A DNA stretch of 64,000 bases. It comes from Owenia fusiformis. Lineage: Eukaryota; Annelida; Polychaeta; Sabellida; Oweniidae. Under the pieces are notes generated by a model that searched no databases, had not been told where the DNA came from, and saw only the letters and a program-made list of their open reading frames with translations. Of the stretch, positions 56,795 through 64,000 are shown in pieces (within the stretch, counting starts at the first letter, position 1; the number at the start of each line of letters is the position of its first letter). The position numbers were made by a program, and so were the translations under genes. The stretch spans positions 2,756,109 through 2,820,108 of the forward strand of contig CAIIXF020000003.1 in the NCBI GenBank assembly GCA_903813345.2, given 5' to 3'.

Positions 56795-58000
56795 GATCAT
56801 ACAAAATGGATGGAGGGGGGGGGGTAGGCGATTTCTGCAAGAAAACTCAACAAATTTGGAAGATTTATTTTTTTCAAGATAAAATTTACAACTGAATTGC
56901 CAAATGAATAGGCGCAGTGCATGGCAAAATATGTAAGGTCTTCTAGTATTTTTTGAACTGATACGCTTCTAAGATATGAGATCTATTATAAAAGGCGCAT
57001 CATCATCATCATCATCAACGTGCAAAAGTCAATGTTTTTGCTATAAATCAGGCAACAATGGTCTACACGACCTGTAATAAATAGGTATGAGGGGCGTTAT
57101 TGGAGAATTTTCGTTATAAGTTTTTTAAAAACTTATACGTATACTTATACGTATACTTATACTTATAAACCCAATAAACAAGGTGTTTCATAATTTCCTA
57201 ATTCGTCGGGAAATATCTCCTAGGACGGTAATAAAAAGGGCCAATGGCATACCATCCGTACCCCCTTGATGTAAAGCATGTTTAGTTGTGTCATATGTGT
57301 TTTCTAGAATCAAATAGGCTGATATAGCACACGGGTTTTACAGATTTATCTACTCTCAAATATATTTTTTGTAGATGATCGTTTTGAATCACCTTGTAGA
57401 AATAACGAAGGGAGAATTAGTTAAGCTAATGAATGAGTCGCGCTATTTGATTGGATACTATGCCTATTCAGCCGATTAATTTTAATAAGCCATTCTGGTC
57501 AGTAGGTCCACACATATACTATGCGGAGATCCAACTCTGTAAGTTTATAATCTGCGTATAAAGGCCCTTTTATACGTAAAAACTTAAAAATTGACCTTAT
57601 AATTTCATGAGAACTTTGAAATGATCGACTCGTTCGTGTAGTGATTCACTTTAAAGGGTCTTGTTTATCGTACACTACAAGGACCCGTCAACTAGAATTT
57701 AGTTTATCGTGTTCATAATTGACACTAGCAAAGGACATTGTATTCGCAATCCCTAGTTGATGATGAAGCTTGACTATATCGGGAATAGTTATGCCCCACT
57801 TGGTACAGATTATGAAAATCAATTTGAATTGATTTTAGTTCGACAAGACCCTTTAAACTATAAGTATACGTATACGTTTTTGAAACAACTTATAACGAAA
57901 ATTCTCTATTATCACAACGCTGACATTGCTCACTTTTTAAAGTTGTTTCAAAGCGTTATATGTAAATGGGCGTGTGGAAGGCCCGTGGGTGGCAATAAAA
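56795..58000 (+). repeat. dispersed 'GGATGGAGGGGG' repeat, copy D, split by a MITE
   Basis: GATCATACAAAATGGATGGA, a G-run, AACAAATTTGGAAGATT, GAATTGCCAAATGAATAGGC and ATCAGGCAACAATGGTCTAC match the other copies. The repeat stops at GGGGCGTTATT (57101) and resumes at TATTATCACAACGC (57907), where the MITE has inserted. It runs on to about 58000. Confidence 0.88.
57102..57906. mobile_element. 805-bp MITE with TATT target duplication
   Basis: The ends GGAGAATTTTCGTTATAAG and CTTATAACGAAAATTCTC are inverse over 18 bp. TATT is present on both sides (57098-57101 and 57907-57910). Other copies of the host repeat (for example 28800-28815 inverted) show the empty site GTTATTATCACAA. Subterminal TATACGTATACTTATACG repeats occur at the left end and ATAAGTATACGTATACG at the right. 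No transposase. Confidence 0.92.
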
Positions 58001-58945
58001 TAACTCGAACTTCAAATTAAAATATATATAAAATAGTATATTTCAAACTTCAATGTTTAAAATACAATGCTCTGTAATGTACAACATGAACTCTTACAGC
58101 AACTACTGACAAGCCAACGCCCAATGCAAACTCAGCTACATGTGAGTGAGATAGACCATATAGGGGAACAATAGATATATAAAACTGACACAGTTTGCAT
58201 AGTTGAATAACTCAAGGTGAAAAGTGAACATGGTATTGAAAGAGTAAAACTGCAAACAACCTACTTAGGGACCTGTTATATTGAGATGAATAGGGATTGA
58301 TTAATATGAACAGTAATAATATAAAATGTGAAAATGACCATGTTACATAAACAAAAAATAACCCCATTGTTACAAAATCACAAAAAGTGAAATATCTATT
58401 CTTGTATTGCATTTTCGTTCACTGGACATATTTTAATTGCATTGCTATTAGATACATTTTAAGGGTGATATGAAAATTGAACCACGAAAACAGATGTACT
58501 TTAAGTTAAAGGGAACTTTCTACCATACCCGCCATGCTATCTGACCCGAACGAGCCACCTTGTGGTGAGATTGGTAACTACCTGCTCGCATCTGCGTTAT
58601 TACGCAGAGACATAAACGTATACACAAGGAAACGATAGGAGATAACCTATTTTATCTCTGTATACATTTTAACTTTAATACATCGTTGAATCGAATTTGT
58701 CCAAAGGTCTTGAAACGTAAAATACCTTAATATTTATCTTAGACCTTGGGATGACCTTGTACAAGAAACATTAATGTTGACCTCGGTTCATCTAATCATA
58801 ATTCGCCAAGGGCCATAGTATCATCAAACGCCAAATACCTAGACATTGATCGGTTACTTGGATTTAAATAAGGAGTATGATTTTAAAATTGGCTAGGTCG
58901 TGGTTAAGCAACATAACAATAGTATGTTCGAAATACCGCTGTGTA
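58001..58945. other. centre of the TTAA element, unassigned
   Basis: Nothing recognised; short frames only. Confidence 0.4.
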
Positions 58946-59060
58946 ATGCCTGGATCACATTTGCTGCGAGTATTTTGTTCAAAATTGAATACATTTCTGA
59001 ACACAATACTCAATCGGCCGGGCGCCGTAGTGAAAATCGGAGCAAATGTGACCAAGACAT
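58946..59060. repeat. palindromic element, copy 2 (partly deleted)
   Basis: TGCCTGGATCACATTTGCT and AGCAAATGTGACCAAGACA are the outer arms. CTCAATCGGCCGGGCGCCG matches 41038-41055, but the left inner arm has lost its GGCGCC part. Confidence 0.8.
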
Positions 59061-60194
59061 AAAACAATTGAATAATACTGTATCAGTTTCACATTTACAG
59101 CGGTCAAAAGCATTTACAAAAAAAACGCCAGAGTTGGCAATCATATAAAATAAAACTAATCCCGCTGTGATTCATAGAAATAACTAATTTACTGCATTGA
59201 GTTCAATGTTATAACCATGTCGATTTACATGAGTGTCCGATTCATTGTACCAAATTTAAACCTTGACTGTTCTCCAGAAAGCAATAAGCTGACATATATC
59301 ATATTTTACATTTTAATACAACTGAAAAGATAATAAATGTTTTAATATAAAGTTGACGTAGTTATAAATGTTTTCAGCGTAAAATCAAAGCACAACCATA
59401 TAATTAAAAACATTACGCTGGGATTCCAACTGGATACAACTGACGAGTTGTATTTAGGTGGCCTAAAGTGCTGCTTATTTTTTCGTGAAGCCACTCAGTA
59501 AAATTACGATTTCTCTCAACCCTGATGTTCAATCAACATCATTCGAGTATCTATATGTTCCTGACACGTTCGGGCATCCGGTTATGACAACGTCTACCCA
59601 ATGTTTGCACGAGAAATTGACGTAATTCATGACTGAAATCGGGAAGACAAAAATATGTAATATTCTTTCAGAATTGTTTATAATAACTATTTACAAAAAC
59701 GTTCCCGAGACACAATCCATTTAGGTAGGGTTTGTTTTAAAGTCGAAAAGCCCAAATAAGACAATACAAACCCAGATTAAACCCAGAAGAATGCAGATTT
59801 CATGTAATGATTTACGTTCAAGTAAACAAGGAAAGTACATATAATCCCCATATAAAACACTGGCCTACGTGACATGTAAACACAGGTTCAAATTGAAATA
59901 TAGAAAATTTTCAACATAGCATTTGCTTCTGTGTTCTGTATGCCCCTCTACCTGCTAATAAGGCAATGCATCTTCAAATAAAACCTTAGCCAAGTAGATA
60001 AGGGTCTCTGGAACACTTTTGTAAATAGTTTTCACAAGCAATTTTATTCCCAGACGCCCAAACGTGTCAGGAACACATATATATTTGAATGATCTTGATT
60101 GGACATCAGGTTGCAGAGAAATCGTATTTTTACTTAGTGGATTATTGAATTTCATAGATCTAGAGGCCCTTCAGGAGTGGAAAACCTTAAATTA
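59061..60194. other. centre of the TTAA element, unassigned
   Basis: GGATACAACTGACGAGTTGT near 59432 repeats a segment of the inverted arms (60369). CCTGACACGTTCGGGC (59568) is inverted as GCCCAAACGTGTCAGG (60057). No gene. Confidence 0.45.
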
Positions 60195-61526
60195 TCAGAG
60201 ATTAATGTTTCCAAACTGTTTTGAAACAAACTAACGTCTTGTTTTCAACCTACACCTTGCTCCTTTCTGTCGTATTTAATAAAACAAAAATAGTATATCA
60301 CGGAGGGATACGAACCACTCACCTGGGACTTGGTTATTCACTAGCGCCATAGGCGTTCTACTATTCTGGATACAACTGACGAGTCGTATTTAAGTGGAGA
60401 CAAAAGTGAGGATCATTTTGAATTGACGCTCGGTATAAATATATAATACTTTTGTTCTTCCATATCGGTAGCTCGTTGGCCTAATGGTTAGCGTGCCTGG
60501 CTTCCATAGTCTAGGTTAGTTGATCGAGACCCGTTCATGTTGAACTTTTTGATTTGCTTGTTGTCAAGATATAATAAGAAGGGCAAAATCCAGAAAAAGT
60601 AGATAAAAAATACTCCAATGGAGTATAAAATTGTCACCAGGATTCCGGAATGAGACGAATGTTAACTCGTGAAATCTCGGTAGATAAGGTAGGTCAGAAA
60701 ATCCGGATTAATCCGAACAAGGTTCGGGAATTTCCGTCATAAGAAGTAGGTCAAAAATACTCCAATGGAGTATAAAATTGTCACCAGGATTCCGAAATAC
60801 GACGAATCGAATCGGCAAACTTCGGTACAATAATGAAGTGCATAAAAATCGTGAAACAGGTGTCAGGGGCTTCCCCTCATCTTTCCATAAATGGTTCTAA
60901 AAGCCTTATATGGATCTATCACGTGACATTCAAAATGACGTTCCTATATGGTTCTATGGGCCTTATATGGATCTTTCGAACACGTGACCAAATCAAAATC
61001 AAAATTTTACCTTGACCATTGGATGGGATTTCATAGAAAATATCAAAGAAAACATATTCTCGTGATCCTTAAATCACTTAAATTCGATCATTTTATCTTC
61101 ACCCCTTGATGGAATTTTATGAAAGAAGTTATGAAAACACATCATCATGTAAGGGTTTTCACCTAAATTAGCTCGTTTTATCTTGACCCTTCAATTGAAT
61201 TTCATTGAAAAATGTTTCATGAAAAATATCATGTTATGATTTGTATTTAAATAAGACCGTTTCATTTAAATACTTGCTGGATAATATTTCATAAAAAATG
61301 CACTTTAAAAATATTTCAGGATTTGCCTTAATTTATCAATGTAATGTAAGTATTAGATTGACTCTCAAATAGGGTTCTATTTTAACTTTTTTATTGAAAT
61401 TAATACTAGGCAGGACCCACTCTCTAAATAGCTAATAAAAATTCAACCCTTGGATTTGATTTCGTTGAAAAAAAAATATGACAAGTCCAGAATCAAATGA
61501 TTTGTCCAGAACCTCTTAAGATCCTG
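60195..61526. repeat. right 1.34-kb terminal inverted repeat
   Basis: Inverse of 54919-56260. The outer end is AGATCCTG directly before TTAA; the left arm has three to four extra bases (CAAACAGGATCT). Differences are rare, indicating a young element or gene-conversion between arms. Confidence 0.93.
60468..60535 (+). tRNA. tRNA-derived segment in right arm
   Basis: TGGCCTAATGGTTAGCGTGC is a good A box/D-arm and GATCGAGACCCG a B-box-like word about 30 bp further. The anticodon arm does not pair properly. A TATAAATATATAA word lies just upstream. Probably a SINE-type pol III promoter captured in the element rather than a working tRNA. Confidence 0.45.
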
Positions 61527-61530
61527 TTAA

Positions 61531-61800
61531 CATGGGAAATCCCATTGAAACGCAAAAATAACAGAAATTAGAGGACCAAAAATATTTGTTGACCTAAATT
61601 AGGAGACCGGAATGCAATCGAGTCACGAAATACCAGCCTAAAAATATTTTTAAACTGAATTAGGTGGCTGAAAATTAAAACCCATGTATTTGATTAACAT
61701 GGGAAATCCCACTGAAACTCGAAATCATCAGAAATTAGAGGACCAAAAATATTTCATACTTTAATTAGAATTCTCAAAGCTATTCCAGAAACATTCTAAG
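61531..61800. repeat. degenerate ~75-bp array, right part
   Basis: Units GAAATTAGAGGACCAAAAAT, AATTAGGAGACCGGAATGCA and AATTAGGTGGCTGAAAATTA follow the TTAA element immediately. CATGGGAAATCCCA-TGAAAC recurs at 61532 and 61708. This continues the array at 54200-54918 in the same orientation. Confidence 0.75.
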
Positions 61801-62189
61801 TTGAGTTGACAGTGCATGTTCGTCTGCTCTGTGAGATCCCTTCATTCGGCAGCGAGACTTCTGAAACACATGATTTAGCTCGTGTTTTCCGTGTTCCTGC
61901 TAGTATGTACTGATCTGATTTTTAAGAGTATGTTCCCACAATCCAAAACACTTCTCATCTCCTTGAATGTGTTCCCATATAGTCAACTGCCATGACCCCC
62001 GCTTCTTGAAAATCCAAAGCCATTACATGTGTACATTGTAATGGTATATAATTTGAAATGGTTTATTTTAGTACATCTCAAGTGTAAACGCTTTAGTAAC
62101 AGTTTGCTTTTGACTTTGATATCATATACTGTATACTAGCTAGGTATATACTATATATATATATGATATATAATTATATATATCGACTG
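61801..62189. other. gene-free stretch
   Basis: No gene seen; a TATATA-rich microsatellite lies at about 62145-62182. Confidence 0.5.
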
Positions 62190-62191
62190 TA

Positions 62192-62838
62192 CAGGGTGTC
62201 CCGAAAGTATGGGCCCCCCCCCCCCTAGGCAGACATACACTAATGTCCCCATAGTATGTATCATATATCATTTTAAAGCTTGTACAAAGTTACATTGATT
62301 TGCCAAGTATCATGGTTCAGCTCACAAATGGGAAAAAGTTACACACATTTTAAAATGTAGTGTTTTACCAAAATTAAAGTTTAGTTTTACACAAAATTGA
62401 TAGTCGCCGTGTCTCCCTTGGCCATGTTAACAGCAGCAATTCTCTCCAGATATGACCTTAAATACACTGCAAATAGGGGTATGGGATTTAATAATCCTCA
62501 TAAAACCTTTTTATGGCATTTTAGAAGAGTTTCCTTGGAGTATCTGCCCCTACCGACCTCTTTTTACAACTCAATATCCATCCTCTCTTTAATGATAGCA
62601 CCCATATTTTTTGTCACATTCAGGTTAGCGGTGTTTCCAGGATACTGATTTTAACTTTAATTTTGGCCAGACACTAAGTTTTGAAATGCCTGTAACTGTT
62701 TCCCATTTGTAAATTGAACGTTGATACTTGGCAAATCAATGTAACTTTAGTTGAGCTTTAAAATGATATATGACACATACTATGGGAACATTGGTGTATG
62801 TCTGCCTAGGGGGGCCCCCATACTTTCGGGACACCCTG
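62192..62838. mobile_element. 647-bp Tc1/mariner-type MITE with ~155-bp TIRs
   Basis: CAGGGTGTCCCGAAAGTATG at the left end and its inverse at the right, flanked by TA (62190-62191 and 62839-62840). The inverse match continues through a G/C-run, CTAGGCAGACATACAC, CCATAGTATGT, ATCATTTTAAAGCT and TTGATTTGCCAAGTATCA. No transposase; the 83-codon frame inside is not recognisable. Confidence 0.93.
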
Positions 62839-62841
62839 TAT

Positions 62842-63464
62842 ATCAGTTGTCACTGCGCCAAACTACTTAAATGTGCATCTATGTTATAACTGAATCAGCG
62901 TCAACTCATAAATGTCCATTTATAAACATATATGTTGGATGAATTCTGAATGTGTGGTAGCTTTCACGCAGTGATAACAGATAGCCATGATCACTTTCCA
63001 CCTTGCTTATAGAATATGAATAATTAAAATGGTAATAAAGTTTCAAAAGCAGCTTAGGTGTTCCCTTTAGCTTTAAATTGTAATTGCCAAAGATATTTGA
63101 AGCGTTAAGTACAAAACAATCCAATTGAAAGATTATTTCTCGAGTGACTGCGCAATAATATATATCAAAGTAAGTAAACAGTAACAGTCTCAACTCGTCT
63201 CAAGTTTTTGAGACCCCTTTAATTTCAATGTTCTCTGAAAACAGTTTCTTAAATACAGGGTGACACAACATCTTTAAACGGATTAGTGACATACAGGGTG
63301 AGTCAAAAAAGGTAACCCAAACAATTATCTGGGAATATTCCTAGGAATAAAACAGTAACATTGATTTAAGTAATATAGTGAACATAAAAACTAGTCGGGG
63401 AAACTTTAGTAGCATAAAACGAGGTACTTCGTCCAAAGTGTACTCATTTACATTGAACCATAGG
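62842..63464. other. flank of the capsid-like gene with orphan transposon ends
   Basis: TACAGGGTGACACAACATC (63256) and TACAGGGTGAGTCAAAAAAG (63293) are two Tc1/mariner-like termini in the same orientation with no inverse partner in view. The minus-strand frame 62906-63193 (95 codons) has no known domain. The open frame in front of 63465 starts at GTG and is not used. Confidence 0.45.
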
Positions 63465-63881
63465 ATGGATACGGACCATTATTTACACGTGGACAGTAGG
63501 GATTCGCGAGAATATTTCCCATTTAACACCAGTGAGCATTTTACAGTGAAATTACCTAGTTATTTAAACCTAGAAGGATATTGGAAAATAGGACTCTTGC
63601 AAATAGGACTTCCTGCATTGGTAGACCAACCAAGTGTAGCCTACCTGGATGTGTTCTGCGATTTGATGGATGAAAGCGTGGTCAATGGAAGTAAACAGTC
63701 CATCTTAAGGAGGATAGAGGCAGCAGAGGGTTGGCGGTACTTCAATCCAGTGCTCTACACCTCCGTGAAATTCAATCAATTTGATAGAATTCATTTCTAT
63801 ATAAGAGGAAGCGACAACCAATCTGTCTCATTTAACAACCAGAGACTGACTTGTACAATACACTTAAAAAGAGTAATTTAG
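63465..63881 (+). CDS. Polinton-like single-jelly-roll (penton/minor capsid) protein
   Basis: ATG at 63465 (A at -3, G at +4) to TAG at 63879-63881, 138 aa. The N-terminal part (HVDSRDSREYFPFNTSEHFT, then VKLPSYLNLEGYWKIGLLQI) matches the opening strands of Polinton/Maverick minor-capsid proteins, which share a F-x-N-T-x-x-x-F-T-x-x-L-P...L-x-G-x-W-x-I-G-L pattern. The C-terminal end (FNQFDRIHFYIRGSDNQSVS, then FNNQRLTCTIHLKR) matches the closing strands. Such proteins form capsid vertices in adintovirus-type particles. The protein is short for the family but both ends are present, so it may be complete. The next gene starts only 4 bases later, a virus-like spacing. Function is inferred from pattern only; no polymerase, integrase or major capsid is visible in this window. 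Confidence 0.6.
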   Translation: MDTDHYLHVDSRDSREYFPFNTSEHFTVKLPSYLNLEGYWKIGLLQIGLPALVDQPSVAYLDVFCDLMDESVVNGSKQSILRRIEAAEGWRYFNPVLYTSVKFNQFDRIHFYIRGSDNQSVSFNNQRLTCTIHLKRVI

Positions 63882-63885
63882 AAGA

Positions 63886-64000
63886 ATGCCTAAGCTAGTA
63901 CCTTATATAGATAACACCTACAAGTGGCAGCAACTGTTGAAATCTGATAGAGAGGCGGGAATCATCACTCAAATTGGACGTGGAAAACATAGAAATAGGT
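63886..64000 (+). CDS. following gene, 5' part only
   Basis: ATG at 63886, open for 38 codons to the window end. The visible N-terminus (MPKLVPYIDNTYKWQQLLKS, then REAGIITQIGRGKHRNR) is basic with a Gly-rich patch. The tight spacing and shared strand suggest one Polinton-like gene block. In related elements a small basic protein often follows the minor capsid gene, but 38 residues are too few to assign it. Confidence 0.5.
   Translation, partial: MPKLVPYIDNTYKWQQLLKSDREAGIITQIGRGKHRNR

Larger units (their letters stand above)
54919..61526. mobile_element. 6.6-kb TTAA-flanked element with 1.34-kb TIRs
   Basis: TTAA at 54915-54918 and 61527-61530 flanks the element. The left arm (54919-56260) and right arm (60195-61526) are inverse copies of about 1,340 bp that look almost identical across their length: CAGGATCTTAAGAGGTTCTG at the outer ends and TTAATCTCTG at the inner ends. 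The TTAA duplication fits piggyBac- or Kolobok-type transposases. The 3.9-kb centre has no recognisable transposase and carries nested repeats, so the element is non-autonomous. Confidence 0.9.

Noticed and set aside
40954-59067. Similar peptides on both strands at 40.8-41.2 kb and 58.9-59.1 kb, looking like a gene family
   Set aside because: Both come from copies of one palindromic element, whose two strands encode near-identical sequence.
60468-60535. Functional tRNA gene
   Set aside because: The A and B boxes are recognisable but the anticodon and acceptor stems do not pair; the segment is within a transposon arm.
55435-61015. A 60-62 codon frame conserved between two loci
   Set aside because: The loci are the two arms of the TTAA element, so the conservation reflects arm identity and not protein selection.
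62906-63193. Minus-strand 95-codon frame next to the capsid-like gene
   Set aside because: No motif, low-complexity hydrophobic composition, and opposite strand to the compact gene block.

Overview
This window is AT-rich animal nuclear DNA, most likely from an invertebrate. The signs are CR1-like non-LTR retrotransposons with frameshifts, exon fragments bounded by GT/AG splice signals, tRNA-derived fragments, a very dense population of short non-autonomous DNA transposons (MITEs) with TA, TTAA, TATT or 9-10 bp target duplications, several satellite arrays, and the edge of a Polinton-like (Maverick/adintovirus-type) element. Nothing resembles a bacterial operon. The species cannot be named from the sequence alone.

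Layout. 1-1660: 190-bp satellite that decays to the right. 2.0-7.2 kb: MITEs and hairpins in gene-free DNA. 7.56-10.58 kb: two abutting satellites, a 119-bp family organised in a five-monomer higher-order repeat and a 154-bp family organised as dimers. 10.6-15.2 kb: mostly unremarkable, with a perfect 25-bp inverted repeat at 14.1 kb and a possible orphan exon at 15.24 kb. 15.9-17 kb, 20.2-21.6 kb and 29.5-31 kb: three tandem-core elements that share one architecture. 23.1-29.1 kb: inverted repeats around a decayed CR1-like LINE and a Mutator-like MITE. 31.1-34.3 kb: a 1-kb tandem duplication with an insertion, then a tandem array of a MITE-like unit. 35.1-35.9 kb: the only complete host-type gene, a secreted or membrane-anchored NHL/beta-propeller-like protein on the minus strand. 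42.7-43.2 kb: a host-like coding exon split by a MITE, beside a duplicated copy of the 5' end of the NHL gene. 44.0-47.8 kb: a foldback element containing a fresh-looking LINE fragment. 49.3-50.1 kb: a second Mutator-like MITE. 50.7-51.1 kb: a phase 1-1 exon for a cysteine-containing, Thr-rich extracellular protein. 54.9-61.5 kb: a 6.6-kb TTAA-flanked element with 1.34-kb terminal inverted repeats, interrupting a degenerate tandem array. 62.2-62.8 kb: a long-TIR MITE. 63.4-64.0 kb: two compactly packed plus-strand genes, the first a small capsid/penton-like protein, running off the window end.

Function. Only a few coding units look like host genes: the NHL protein, the MITE-split exon, the Thr-rich exon and possibly the orphan exon at 15.24 kb. 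They do not form an obvious pathway. Most of the window is transposable elements inserted into one another, and target duplications often allow the order of insertion to be read directly.
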